64,000 nt of DNA from an uncultured Collinsella sp. (GTDB lineage Bacteria; Actinomycetota; Coriobacteriia; Coriobacteriales; Coriobacteriaceae). The stretch is taken from assembly GCA_900544135.1 (NCBI GenBank), contig UQTU01000001.1, positions 195,651-259,650 of the forward strand, given 5' to 3'. A program made the translations under genes and the position numbers. The notes beneath the pieces are model-generated. The model saw only the letters and a program-made list of their open reading frames with translations. It ran no database searches and was not told the DNA's origin. Positions 9,137 to 17,807 of this stretch are shown one piece after another (the stretch's first letter is position 1; each line of letters starts with the position of its first letter).

Positions 9137-10531
9137 TTACTTCTTGCTCTCGGGCAAGACCAGATCCACGGCAGCGTCCTTGGCAGCATCGATGTGCTGA
9201 GCCACGACCGGCGTCTGCGGAAGGATCAGGTTAAGGACAATGGCCATGATGGCGGTGGGGGTTACGGCATTGGAGCCGATGACGGTGGACACCCAGGCGG
9301 GCATACCCTCGCCGGCAAGGCAACCGCTGGCCATCCAGATACCCAGGCCAAAGACGACGGAGGTGCCGACGATGGTGGTAGTGCGCTGCGTGAGGCCCTC
9401 GCGGGTGAACATGCGCACGCCGTTCATGGTGATGGTGCCAAAGACGCCGACGGTCGCGCCGCCGATAACGGGCTGCGGGATAGCGGAAAGGACGGCAGAG
9501 AGCTGCGGGAACAGACCGGCGATGGCAAAGACGGCCGCGATGATCACAAAGACCCACTTGTTGACGACCTTGTTGGAGCAGATGATGCCCACGTTCTGGC
9601 CAAGGGCGCTGGTGGGAAGACCGCCCAGCAGGCCGCCGACCATAGAGGTAAGGCCCTGGGACACGATAGCGCCGGAGAGCTCGCGCTCGGTGGGCATACG
9701 GTCGATGGAGCCCAGGCAGGCGGCGGAGACGTCACCGATAACCTGGATGGCAACCATGGGGAACACAACAGCGAGGGTAATGCAGACTTCGGGATCAAAC
9801 TCGAGCGCGTAGGGCATGAGCTTGGGAAGGGCGAAGACCTGAGCGGTGGCGACGCTGGAGAAGTCGATCATGCCAAAGGGGATCGAAACGATCATGCCAA
9901 CGATCATGCCAAAGAACACGGATCCCAGCTTGAGCGTGCCCTTGCCAAAGTTGGCGAGCGCAAAGACCACGGCGAAGGTGATAAGAGCGACGCACCAGGC
10001 CTGCGGAGTGCCCCACAGCGGCGTACCCATACCGCCGGCCATATACTTGACGGCCGTGGGATACAGCGAAACGCCGATGGAGAAGATGACCGTACCGGTC
10101 ACGACGGGCGGGAACAGCCACTTGATCTTGCTGTAGGCCAGACCAAAGAGGACCGCGACGGCGCCGCCGACGATCTCGCCGCCCAGCAGCGCACCAAAGC
10201 TAAAGCCCGAGGCACCCATGGCCTGCAGAGCCGGCAGGAACGCGAACGAAACGCCCATGACGATGGGCAGGCCGCCGCCGATGCGACGGAAGGGAGCGAA
10301 GGCCTGAAGGGCCGTATCGATCGCCGAAAGAATGAGCGCGACCTGGATGATGTCGGTGCTCTGCTGGCTATTAAAGCCGTAGACGCCGGCCATGATGACC
10401 GCCGGGGTAATGATGCCGGCAAACGATGCCAGTACGTGCTGAAGGGCACACGGGATCATTTCCTTAACGGGAGGCATGCCTTCGCGAGTGAACAGGGCTT
10501 CAGTGCCGTTCGTAACCGTCTCCTGGGTCAT
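9137..10531 (-). CDS. NCS2-family purine/xanthine permease
   Basis: A polytopic inner-membrane protein of 464 residues, the usual NCS2 length. It has a continuous series of hydrophobic helices and the family signature around PTSALGQNVGIICSN, plus AIQVIGDVSA in the preceding substrate-site region. Members are proton or sodium symporters of uracil, xanthine, hypoxanthine or urate. As first gene of the purine unit it most likely imports the substrate for the dehydrogenase. Start 10531 (MTQETVTNGTEAL) is preceded by GGTGG; the frame open upstream to 10618 has no such site. A promoter is proposed at 10619-10647. Confidence 0.88.
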   Translation of the reverse strand: MTQETVTNGTEALFTREGMPPVKEMIPCALQHVLASFAGIITPAVIMAGVYGFNSQQSTDIIQVALILSAIDTALQAFAPFRRIGGGLPIVMGVSFAFLPALQAMGASGFSFGALLGGEIVGGAVAVLFGLAYSKIKWLFPPVVTGTVIFSIGVSLYPTAVKYMAGGMGTPLWGTPQAWCVALITFAVVFALANFGKGTLKLGSVFFGMIVGMIVSIPFGMIDFSSVATAQVFALPKLMPYALEFDPEVCITLAVVFPMVAIQVIGDVSAACLGSIDRMPTERELSGAIVSQGLTSMVGGLLGGLPTSALGQNVGIICSNKVVNKWVFVIIAAVFAIAGLFPQLSAVLSAIPQPVIGGATVGVFGTITMNGVRMFTREGLTQRTTTIVGTSVVFGLGIWMASGCLAGEGMPAWVSTVIGSNAVTPTAIMAIVLNLILPQTPVVAQHIDAAKDAAVDLVLPESKK

Positions 10532-10618
10532 TTGACCACCAATCCTCGAAGTAGTTGTTTTCGCATCTAACGCTCTATTGTGACGCAGTGCGGGGTTGAG
10601 GTTGTGCCTTCGTTGCAT

Positions 10619-10647
10619 ATCGTATTAAAGATGATTCTCATTCTCAA
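10619..10647 (-). promoter_or_regulatory. likely promoter of the purine operon with a Fur-like box
   Basis: On the minus strand TTGAGA (10647-10642) and TACGAT (10624-10619) are 17 bp apart. The 15-mer at 10632-10646, TGATTCTCATTCTCA on the plus strand, agrees at 12 of 15 positions with the classical Fur half-site pair and covers the -35 element. Real Fur binding is unproven. The rest of the 352-bp gap 10532-10883 is an AT-rich patch (10648-10780) that probably holds the divergent regulator's promoter; no -35/-10 pair could be fixed there. Confidence 0.45.
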
Positions 10648-10883
10648 TAATAATTTTTTGTTATCATACTATTCTTAAGCTGAAATAACGCATTTCCGCA
10701 GGTCAGGAAAGTGTCTGGTCAAAATAACATCTAACTTTTCTTTTGGTCAACCGTTTACCGCTAAATTCCTACCGTTCGTCTGCATTACGCAATGTACCTG
10801 CGGATATACGAGATGATGGGCAGCGTGTTACCATGAGAAAAAATTGTTATGAACATTTCCGATTTCACCCAAAGGAGTTGCCC

Positions 10884-11540
10884 GTGAACGAGACCGTACG
10901 TCGCTTTTTGCCGATGGTCGATTTTCTGGAGCAGATACTCGGCAAAAACAGCGAGATCGTGCTGCACGATTTCTCGGATCCCGACCACGCCATCGTCGAT
11001 ATTCGCAACGGCATCGTGAGCGGCCGCAAGGTCGGCGGTCCCGCTACCGATCTGGCACTCAAGATCATGCACGATCCCAAGTATCGCGACCTGCCGTTTA
11101 TTACGGGCTACGAGGGGCGCGGCGCCGGAGGCAAGACGTTGGAGTCAGCGACGTACTTTATCCGCGAGAATGACGAGATCGTCGGTATGCTCTGCGTTAA
11201 CACCGACCTCTCGACTGTGCGCTCCATCAACGCCATGGCTCAGCAGCTCATGGCCTGCTTCGACGCTGTGCCGAGGCAGGCGGAGCCCGCGTCTATCGAA
11301 GTCGAAAGTCTTTCGGAGTCTACACAGGAGCTCATTGACCGCAGTATTTCCGAGTTGCTGAGCGCGCGCGGGCTGGATGTAGCGTCGCTTGGTCAGAGCG
11401 ACCGCGTGGACGTCATTCGCCACCTCAACGGCAACGGGGTGTTCATGCTCAAGGGCGCCGTGGCCTGCGCCGCCACCGCGCTGGGCATCTCGGAGCCCAG
11501 CGTCTACCGCTACCTGCAAAAAGTTCGCAAGGAGGGCTAA
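10884..11540 (+). CDS. YheO-type PAS/HTH transcriptional regulator
   Basis: A 218-residue regulator. Residues 1-115 form a YheO-like PAS domain (FLPMVDFLEQILGKNSEIVLHDF, and ATYFIRENDEIVGMLCVN). The C-terminal ~55 residues are a helix-turn-helix (VACAATALGISEPSVYRYLQKV). The GTG start at 10884 has AAAGGAG 6 bp upstream; in-frame ATGs further up lack a site. It is divergent from the NCS2 permease, the usual place for a local regulator, so I infer that it senses a purine or related ligand and controls the 1-10.5 kb operon. A terminator follows. Confidence 0.85.
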   Translation: MNETVRRFLPMVDFLEQILGKNSEIVLHDFSDPDHAIVDIRNGIVSGRKVGGPATDLALKIMHDPKYRDLPFITGYEGRGAGGKTLESATYFIRENDEIVGMLCVNTDLSTVRSINAMAQQLMACFDAVPRQAEPASIEVESLSESTQELIDRSISELLSARGLDVASLGQSDRVDVIRHLNGNGVFMLKGAVACAATALGISEPSVYRYLQKVRKEG

Positions 11541-11586
11541 CGAGCAAAATGGAGCGCGGCTCCACAAGCGATCCGTCACTTAACAA

Positions 11587-11623
11587 AAGACCCTGCAGCT
11601 CGCACGCGCTGCAGGGTCTTTTT
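11587..11623. terminator. bidirectional terminator between regulator and ridA
   Basis: AAGACCCTGCAG (11587-11598) pairs with CTGCAGGGTCTT (11609-11620), with TTT following on the plus side and a run of T on the minus side. It serves the two convergent genes. Confidence 0.9.
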
Positions 11624-11652
11624 GCATGTCATGTTTAGTTGTTGCCAACGCC

Positions 11653-12030
11653 TTAGAGAGCGGCGACGACCTCGATCTCGACCAGACCGCCAGCCGGAAG
11701 GGCGGCAACCTGGAAAGCGCTGCGCGCGGGGAACGGGGCCTCGAACTTGGAGGCGTAGATCTCGTTCACGGCAGCGAAGTCGGCAATGTCGGCCAGGTAG
11801 ACCGTGGTCTTGACGACATCGGCAAACGTAGCGCCGGCGGCAGTCAGCAGGGCCTCGACGTTAGCAAGGGACTGCTTGGCCTGGGCCTCGACGCCCTCGG
11901 GCATCTTGCCAGTTGTGGGGTCGATGCCCAGCTGGCCGGACAGGAACACCATGTTGCCGGTCTGGATACCGGGGGAATACGGTCCGATGGCTGCGGGTGC
12001 GTTATCGGAAGACACGACGGTCTTGCTCAT
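11653..12030 (-). CDS. ridA: RidA-family enamine/imine deaminase
   Basis: A 125-residue cytosolic Rid protein that hydrolyses reactive 2-aminoacrylate-type enamines released by PLP enzymes. Visible signatures are PAAIGPYSPGIQTGNMVFLSGQLG at the N-terminal strand, the LLTAAGATFADVVKTTVYLAD helix, the substrate-binding Arg in FPARSAFQVAALP, and the C-terminal LVEIEVVA strand. Start 12030 (MSKTVVSSD) follows GGAG; the frame open upstream is not used. It is convergent with the purine regulator, so it is probably a separate transcription unit. Confidence 0.95.
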   Translation of the reverse strand: MSKTVVSSDNAPAAIGPYSPGIQTGNMVFLSGQLGIDPTTGKMPEGVEAQAKQSLANVEALLTAAGATFADVVKTTVYLADIADFAAVNEIYASKFEAPFPARSAFQVAALPAGGLVEIEVVAAL

Positions 12031-12330
12031 GTTTTTCTCCTTACGATCAGATAGAGAGCGTGAGCGCGGCGTTCGCACCGGGAGGCACAATTCGGTCTGA
12101 ACACCGCGCTTGATTTGGGATAGTACTCAAGGTTTCTGTTTGATGCAAGAATATTATCAGCTGGAGAGAATATTTTATCGCCCAACGGCGCCCGTTGGCA
12201 GCTGAACGGTTCTCCACGGGGTCAGCCAGCCTAAGCTGCTGAAGACTTTATCCCGCTTGGAGCACGGGCATCGCCTGCCGCAACGGCACCACTATACTTT
12301 TGAATATCTGAGCATTTTGAAAGGCAGGAT
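12031..12330. other. 300-bp divergent intergenic region, ridA / U32 gene
   Basis: No gene seen. It must hold both divergent promoters. TATACT at 12293-12298 is a plausible -10 for the plus-strand U32 gene, with no clear -35. A small CCAACGG/CCGTTGG hairpin lies near 12182-12198. Confidence 0.4.
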
Positions 12331-14823
12331 ATGACCGCAACCGCCAGTCGAACCACCAACCGCAGACCCGAGCTTTTGGCGCCCGCCGGAGGGCCCGAGC
12401 CCTTTGCCGCCGCGCTCGCTGCCGGGGCAGACGCCATCTACTGCGGCATGGGCAGCTTCAACGCCCGCCGCAAGGCAACCAACTTTACCGACGAGGCCTT
12501 TGAGCAAGCCTGCCGCGCCGCGCATCTAGCCGGGTCGCGCGTCTACGTCACGGTAAACATCGTCATCAAGCAGTCTGAGATGGGCGATGCGCTGCAACTC
12601 ATCCATCGCTGCTCCACGCTGGGCGCCGACGCCTTCATTATCCAGGACTGGGGTCTGTTCTTTGAGGTCAAGCGCACCATGCCCGGCATCGAGACACACA
12701 TCTCGACCCAGGCGAACATCCACGACGACCGCGGAACCCTTTGGTGCCGTGAGCAGGGCGCCGACCGCGTGACTCTCTCGCGCGAGCTCTCCATCGACGA
12801 GATCGCCGCCATTCACAACGCCGCGCCCGATGTGGACCTTGAGGTCTTTAGCCACGGTGCCATCTGCTTTTGCTACTCGGGTCTGTGCCTGCTGTCGAGC
12901 TTTGCCATGGCTGGCCGCTCGGCCAACCGCGGCATGTGCGCCCAGCCCTGCCGCCTACCCTACAAGCTAATTGACGAGAACGGCCGCTCGCTCTCCCCTG
13001 CCGGACGCGAGCGCGCGCTGTGCCCGCGCGACACCAACACTTCGCAGCTTGTTCGCCGTCTGTATGACGCCGGCGCCGCATCGCTCAAGCTCGAGGGCCG
13101 CATGAAGGCCCCCGATTACGTGTATTCCATCGTCGACGTGTATCGTCATCAGATTGATGACATGCTGGCCGATGTTTCGACCTCTAAGGATGAGGATGCG
13201 GCCCGCCAGCGACAGCTCAAGCGCTGCTTTAACCGCGACTTTACGCACGCCTACCAAGACGGTACCTCGGGTGACGAGATGATGAGCTACGAGCGCTCCA
13301 ACAACCGCGGCCAGATCGTGGGCACGGTGCTGGGCAGCCGCCCGGCCAACCGCGATGTGCGCGGCCTCAAGCCCGACGACCGCCGTCGGCGCGCCGCCAT
13401 CGCCCGCATTGAGTTGTTTGAGCCCGTGGGCAAGGGCGACCTGCTGGAGCTTCGCCACGATATCGAGTTTGACCAGTTCCTGACCACCATTGCCGCCGAT
13501 GATGCCGCCGCCGGTGACATCATCGAGTGCCGCGTGCCTCGCAGCATGCCCGAGGGCTGCCGCGTGCGCGTGATTCGAAGCCAGCGCGCCATTGACGCTG
13601 CCGGCGCCGCGCTCAAGCGCGATGTGCTGCGCCGCCGCGCCGTTGATGTAACCGTTGTGGCGCGTTTGGGCGAACCGTTTGCCGTCACGCTTACTTGCTG
13701 CGACGCCCCTTCGCTTACGGCCACGGCCACGGGCTTTACCGTCGAGGCCGCCAAGACCCGCGCGGTCGAGGCGTCCGATCTGGTAGAGCATGTGGGCCGC
13801 ATGGGGTCCTCGCCCTTTGAGTCCGCGAGCTTTGATGTGGCGCTCGATAAGGGCTGCGGCATGGGCTTCTCCGCTGTGCACAAGGTGCGCGCCGCCGCCT
13901 GCAAGGCGCTGGAGGAGGCCATTCTGGCACCGTATGACGAGCGTGCCCGCACGCTCGAGCTGCCGGTGCTCGACAAATGTACGCGGCCCATGCCCGAGCA
14001 CTACCGCGACGAGCCGCAGATCTGCGCCACCGTCACCTCGCTCGAGGCCGCCGAGGCAGCGCGAGCGGAGGGTGCAACGCGCATCTACATGACCACCGAC
14101 GCGCTCGATGCGGCCGAGCTCTCCCCCGCCGATGCGTTTGAGCAGGGCATCGTGCCCGTGCTCGACGAGGTCTGCCGCGCCGTTGACCACGAGCGCGTCG
14201 ACCCGTGGGTTGTTGCCGGCGCCACGGTCGCTATTGGCAACATCTCTGAGCTTGCCCTGGCCGCCCAGGTTGGCGCCACGGCCGAGATTCGCTCTTGCCT
14301 GCCGGTGCACAACACGCCCTGCATGGAGGCGCTTGCCGAGCGCGGGGCCGGTGCGTTTTGGCTCTCGCCCGAGATCACGCTCGACGAGATTGTCTCGTTC
14401 GGCGCCGCCGCGCCCGCGACTCTGGGCATCACCGTCTTTGGCCGCCCACGCGTCATGACAAGCGAGCATTGCATTCTGCAGGTTGCCAACGGCTGCATCC
14501 ACGATTGCGCCAACTGCCGCCTGCGTGCCCGCAAGCTCTCGCTCAAGAATATCGACGGCAAGGTCATGCCCGTACGCACCGACATCCATGGCCGCTCTCG
14601 CTTGTACGATGCTTACCCCATCGACCTCACGCCGCAGGTACCGCAGTTGCTCGACGCCGGCGTCCGTCGTCTTATGGTCGACGGAACCTTGCTCGAGGCC
14701 GATGAGATTGGCCGTGCCGTCGCTCGCGTCCGTCGCGCCGTCGAGGCGGCTCAAGCCGGCCGCAAGCCCGCCGCCCGCCTGCGCGGCGCCACCTCGGGCT
14801 GCATGTTTGTGGGAATTAGCTAA
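12331..14823 (+). CDS. peptidase U32 family protein with DUF3656-type C-terminus (RlhA-like)
   Basis: An 830-residue cytosolic protein. It opens with the U32 barrel start (RPELLAPAGGPEPFAAALAAG) and YCGMGSFNAR, and carries the U32 signature EVFSHGAICFCYSGLCLLSS near residue 180, followed by NRGMCAQPCRLPYK, whose cysteines are those of the family's iron-sulfur site. The long C-terminal part fits the extended U32/DUF3656 group that includes E. coli RlhA, which hydroxylates a 23S rRNA cytidine. The AAGGCAGG site 3 bp before ATG 12331 is close but usable. The next gene is an rRNA-type pseudouridine synthase 15 bp downstream, which supports an RNA-modification role over proteolysis. Confidence 0.85.
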   Translation: MTATASRTTNRRPELLAPAGGPEPFAAALAAGADAIYCGMGSFNARRKATNFTDEAFEQACRAAHLAGSRVYVTVNIVIKQSEMGDALQLIHRCSTLGADAFIIQDWGLFFEVKRTMPGIETHISTQANIHDDRGTLWCREQGADRVTLSRELSIDEIAAIHNAAPDVDLEVFSHGAICFCYSGLCLLSSFAMAGRSANRGMCAQPCRLPYKLIDENGRSLSPAGRERALCPRDTNTSQLVRRLYDAGAASLKLEGRMKAPDYVYSIVDVYRHQIDDMLADVSTSKDEDAARQRQLKRCFNRDFTHAYQDGTSGDEMMSYERSNNRGQIVGTVLGSRPANRDVRGLKPDDRRRRAAIARIELFEPVGKGDLLELRHDIEFDQFLTTIAADDAAAGDIIECRVPRSMPEGCRVRVIRSQRAIDAAGAALKRDVLRRRAVDVTVVARLGEPFAVTLTCCDAPSLTATATGFTVEAAKTRAVEASDLVEHVGRMGSSPFESASFDVALDKGCGMGFSAVHKVRAAACKALEEAILAPYDERARTLELPVLDKCTRPMPEHYRDEPQICATVTSLEAAEAARAEGATRIYMTTDALDAAELSPADAFEQGIVPVLDEVCRAVDHERVDPWVVAGATVAIGNISELALAAQVGATAEIRSCLPVHNTPCMEALAERGAGAFWLSPEITLDEIVSFGAAAPATLGITVFGRPRVMTSEHCILQVANGCIHDCANCRLRARKLSLKNIDGKVMPVRTDIHGRSRLYDAYPIDLTPQVPQLLDAGVRRLMVDGTLLEADEIGRAVARVRRAVEAAQAGRKPAARLRGATSGCMFVGIS

Positions 14824-14838
14824 TCGAAAGGCTTACAC

Positions 14839-15498
14839 GTGAACGAAGAACCTCAAGTCCTCTACTGCGACGCCTGGCTCATGGCTATCGATAAGCCTGC
14901 CGGCATGATCGTCCACGGTGACGGCACCGGCGAGCGCACACTTACCGACTACGCCAGCGACCTGCTGCTGGCGATGGGCGACGGCTTTGCCGCGACCGAC
15001 ATGCAACCGCTCAACCGCTTGGACCGCGACACCACCGGCGTGGTGTTGTTCTCGCTCGACAAGCGGACGCAGCCCGCTTTTGACCAGATGGTCATCGACC
15101 ACGCATTCGAAAAGCACTATCTGGCGCTCGCCGAGGGCAAGATCGACTGGAACGAAAAGCTCATCGACAAGCCCATCGCCCGCGACCGCCACGACAGCCG
15201 CAAGATGCGCGTCGGCGCCAGCGGCAAGCCGTCTCAGACGCGCGTGAAGGTGCTCAAGCGCCTTAAGAGCCGCCGAGGCCTGCCCACGCGCTCGTATATC
15301 GATGTCGAGCTGCTCACCGGCCGCAAGCACCAAATCCGTGTGCACCTGGCAAACGAGCATCATCCCCTGGTTGGCGACGACCTATACGGAACGCCGCGCC
15401 CCTGCGGCCTGATGCTCCACGCCCACAGCGTGTCCTTCACGCATCCCGTAACCGGCGAGCACATCCACATCGAAGCCCCCTGCCCCTGGGAGCCCTAA
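14839..15498 (+). CDS. RluA-family pseudouridine synthase
   Basis: A 219-residue catalytic domain without an S4 domain. The active-site block reads NRLDRDTTGVVLFS near residue 57, with the catalytic Asp in LDRDT; most family members have His where this has Asn. The second conserved block is TGRKHQIRVHLA (~157), then HHPLVGDDLYG. The start is GTG at 14839, preceded by GAAAGG. It probably modifies uridine in rRNA or tRNA; the exact site cannot be read from sequence. It follows the U32 gene closely and ends inside the stem of a terminator-like hairpin. Confidence 0.88.
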   Translation: MNEEPQVLYCDAWLMAIDKPAGMIVHGDGTGERTLTDYASDLLLAMGDGFAATDMQPLNRLDRDTTGVVLFSLDKRTQPAFDQMVIDHAFEKHYLALAEGKIDWNEKLIDKPIARDRHDSRKMRVGASGKPSQTRVKVLKRLKSRRGLPTRSYIDVELLTGRKHQIRVHLANEHHPLVGDDLYGTPRPCGLMLHAHSVSFTHPVTGEHIHIEAPCPWEP

Positions 15499-15536
15499 AC
15501 CACCACAATGGGGACAGGCACCTTTGTGGTGGTTTT
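15497..15536 (+). terminator. terminator hairpin with GGGGACAGG loop
   Basis: AAACCACCACAA (15497-15508) pairs perfectly with TTGTGGTGGTTT (15524-15535). The loop contains GGGGACAGGCACC, a motif seen again at 15881-15893 and, with other stems, elsewhere in the window. The stop codon of the upstream gene overlaps the first stem bases. Confidence 0.75.
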
Positions 15537-15566
15537 GCCGCAATGGCCCAGCCACGGTCCCAAAAC

Positions 15567-15783
15567 GTCTCGATCTGTAACAGTTAGAACCCATTTTCCG
15601 GCCTATCTGTTACAAATCGAGACATTCGAATCCCCCTTAAGGGAAAATCTCAATCTGTAACAACAACTCGGCAAAATCGGCCCAAGATGTTACAGATCGA
15701 GACAAAGGGACGGCGCGGTTCGGAAGAATCTCAATCTGTAACATCTAGCCCACTTTTAACGGTCCAGTTGTTACAGACTTAGA
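15567..15783. repeat. three tandem imperfect palindromes (TCTCAATCTGTAACA family)
   Basis: Three units at 15567-15623, 15648-15702 and 15729-15783, about 81 bp apart. Each has a left arm like TCTCAATCTGTAACA and a right arm like TGTTACAGATCGAGA with one or two mismatches, around an unrelated 25-27 nt loop. This fills most of the gene-free stretch 15499-15922. Confidence 0.88.
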
Positions 15784-15801
15784 CAAAACCGGTAGACAAC
15801 G

Positions 15802-15836
15802 AAAGCGGCAACGCCCGTGATAGACGTTGCCGCTTT
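15802..15836. terminator. bidirectional terminator, pseudouridine synthase / deoR
   Basis: AAAGCGGCAACG at 15802-15813 pairs with CGTTGCCGCTTT at 15824-15835, followed by T. It lies between two convergent genes. Confidence 0.85.
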
Positions 15837-15880
15837 TCTATTGAGAAAACTACTCGGTTTTCGTTACTAATCGCCGCAGC

Positions 15881-15907
15881 GGGGACAGGCACCTTTGTGG
15901 TGGTTTT
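15881..15907 (+). repeat. second GGGGACAGG repeat copy (right part only)
   Basis: The loop and right arm of the 15497 hairpin recur almost identically (GGGGACAGGCACC then TTTGTGGTGGTTTT), but the left arm is replaced by CCGCAGC, which pairs only weakly. It looks like a partial or decayed copy, 16 bp from the deoR stop. Confidence 0.7.
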
Positions 15908-15922
15908 GGCCTTGTCCCATCG

Positions 15923-16669
15923 CTAGACCGTGATGACGTTGTCCATCGACTGGTACTTGGCGGGTACTTCGCCCGCAGTGATGATCGTTGCATCGCGAAA
16001 GTCCGCGAACTTGACGGGCGCCACCATGCCAAATTTGCTGGCGTCCGAGATTACGAAGCGTCTGGCGGTATGACGCATCGAGATACGCTTGACCTGCGCT
16101 TCCTCGATATCCGGTGTGGTGAGACCTTGCTCGGCGGCGATGCCATTGGAACCCCAAAAACCGCAGTTGAAGTTATAGCGGTCCAGGGTTGCCAAGGCAT
16201 CGGGACCGACGAGCGCCTCGGTCTCGGGTTTGAGCTCGCCGCCCAACACCACGGTACGCATGCCGCGCAAAGCAAGGTGCTGAGCATGGAGCACGGAATC
16301 GGTCACATAGGTGACATCTTCAAGGTGTGGAAGATGCTCGATGAGCCTCAGCGTCGTCGAGCCCGAGTCGATGTATACAAAGCTCTCGGGCTCCACAAGC
16401 GCCGCCGCACGGGCGCAGATACGCTCCTTGTCGTCGTTATGGAGGTCGCTGCGCTCGCTGATCGTCAGGTCGCGCGTCACGTGCGCGCGCTCCAGACTTG
16501 TCGCACCTCCGTGCACCTTGGCGATACGGTGTGCTCGGTCGAGCGTCTGCAGGTCGCGCCGAATGGTAGACGCCGTCACGCCCAGGGCTTCGGCAAGCTC
16601 CGGCACGGTAACCGAGCCGGCCTGCTGCACCATCGACACGATCGCGTTGAGCCTATCTTCCGCAAGCAT
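15923..16669 (-). CDS. DeoR/GlpR-family transcriptional repressor
   Basis: A 248-residue repressor. The N-terminal winged helix-turn-helix (residues 1-60) contains SVTVPELAEALGVTASTIRRDL and IAKVHGGA. The sugar-phosphate-binding domain shows YIDSGSTTLRLIEHL and TVVLGGELKPETEALVGPDAL. The start codon is 3 nt after the stop of the oxidoreductase gene, whose final GAGGAG serves as its ribosome binding site, so the two are co-transcribed. I infer that it regulates its own operon, probably at the palindrome 17808-17825. Confidence 0.9.
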   Translation of the reverse strand: MLAEDRLNAIVSMVQQAGSVTVPELAEALGVTASTIRRDLQTLDRAHRIAKVHGGATSLERAHVTRDLTISERSDLHNDDKERICARAAALVEPESFVYIDSGSTTLRLIEHLPHLEDVTYVTDSVLHAQHLALRGMRTVVLGGELKPETEALVGPDALATLDRYNFNCGFWGSNGIAAEQGLTTPDIEEAQVKRISMRHTARRFVISDASKFGMVAPVKFADFRDATIITAGEVPAKYQSMDNVITV

Positions 16670-16672
16670 CGC

Positions 16673-17752
16673 TTACTCCTCCTCGGGGTACACAACTCCC
16701 CAGTCGGCGCGGAGCTTGGTCATAAGCTCCATAACATCAGAAGCATAATCCAGCAGCTCGCGCTTGGAGTCGTCGCCGGCAACGGCCTTCTCCAGGTCGG
16801 CCATCTCATAGCACAGGGCGTAAGCCTCGGTGCCGGCGTGGACCTCCTCGCGGTGGCCGTCCGCAGTCCACACGATGGTCGCGTGATCGGCACGCGGATA
16901 ATCGTTGACCTCGATGTAGCACTTATCGAAGCTGATGACCGAGCGCTTGGGCTGCTTGGAGTGGAGCGTGAGGCTCACCACGCCCAGCTGCTGTTCGGAA
17001 TTACGGCATACGATGCCGCCCGCAACGTCAACGCCGGTCTCACAGGTATTGCCCAGCGAGACAACCTCAGCGGGCTGGCTCGCCATAAAGAGGCGCATGA
17101 CAGACAGGGCATACACGCCAATATCGAGCATGGCACCGCCAGCAAGGTTGCGGTTGTAGAAGCGGTTGGTCAGGTCGCCGTACTCCTTATAGCTGCCAAA
17201 GTTGAGTTGGGCGAGATTCATGCGGCCGAACTCACCGTCATCCATGCGGCGACGCAGCTCTTGATATAAGGGCATGTGAAGCACCGTGGTGGCGTCCATA
17301 AGGACGACGTTGTGATCACCGGCAATGGCGCGGGCCTCGTCGAGCTCGGCGGAGTTGAGGGTAATAGCCTTCTCACAGAGCACGTGCTTGCCGGCTGCCA
17401 GAGCGGATCGCAGGTAGGTGATGTGAGTGTTGTGCGGCGTGGTGATATAGACTGCGTCAATGTTCGGATCGGCGTAGAGGTCCTCGACCGTTTCATAGAC
17501 CTTCTCGATGCCATATTGCTCAGCAAAAGCCTGAGCCTTGGACAGCGTGCGGTTGGCGACGCCCGCAAGCTTGCGACCGGCAAGAGCGAGAGACTGGGCC
17601 ATCTGGTTGGCGATAACGCCGCACCCGATCACAGCCCAACGAAGCTCGGGAGCCGTAAAGATATCATCGGGGAATGGCTTGTCCTGGACCGAAGTGAACG
17701 CTGCTTTTGCGGCTGCTTCGGCGTCGAGCGGAGCCTGTTTGGAATCTGCCAT
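16673..17752 (-). CDS. Gfo/Idh/MocA-family NAD(P)-dependent oxidoreductase
   Basis: A 359-residue sugar or inositol dehydrogenase-type enzyme. The Rossmann fold is at WAVIGCGVIANQMAQSLA (~35), and NIDAVYITTPHNTH and KHVLCEKAITLN follow, where the usual EKP is EKA. The C-terminal domain has GGAMLDIGVYALSVMRL, which carries the conserved Asp. The substrate is unknown. It has AGGAGG upstream and is first gene of a two-gene operon with the DeoR repressor, which suggests induction by a phosphorylated sugar. Confidence 0.88.
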   Translation of the reverse strand: MADSKQAPLDAEAAAKAAFTSVQDKPFPDDIFTAPELRWAVIGCGVIANQMAQSLALAGRKLAGVANRTLSKAQAFAEQYGIEKVYETVEDLYADPNIDAVYITTPHNTHITYLRSALAAGKHVLCEKAITLNSAELDEARAIAGDHNVVLMDATTVLHMPLYQELRRRMDDGEFGRMNLAQLNFGSYKEYGDLTNRFYNRNLAGGAMLDIGVYALSVMRLFMASQPAEVVSLGNTCETGVDVAGGIVCRNSEQQLGVVSLTLHSKQPKRSVISFDKCYIEVNDYPRADHATIVWTADGHREEVHAGTEAYALCYEMADLEKAVAGDDSKRELLDYASDVMELMTKLRADWGVVYPEEE

Positions 17753-17807
17753 TATGTGCCTCCTGAGTCATCGGAAGTCCTTCATTTCCAACAGCCTTAT
17801 AATCGCA

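Noticed and set aside
6617..10570. 1317-codon plus-strand open frame opposite ygfK, ssnA and the permease
   Set aside because: Antisense shadow crossing three genes and their spacers; no family motif.
12031..12330. tRNA gene or riboswitch in this gap
   Set aside because: No cloverleaf or T-loop GTTCRA motif in a fitting position; no known aptamer core.
12967..14754. 595-codon minus-strand frame opposite the U32 gene
   Set aside because: Antisense shadow; the plus strand carries the U32 signature.
15567..15783. Possible CRISPR array
   Set aside because: Units are palindromes with diverged arms and irregular spacing; no conserved repeat of 25-40 bp between equal spacers.
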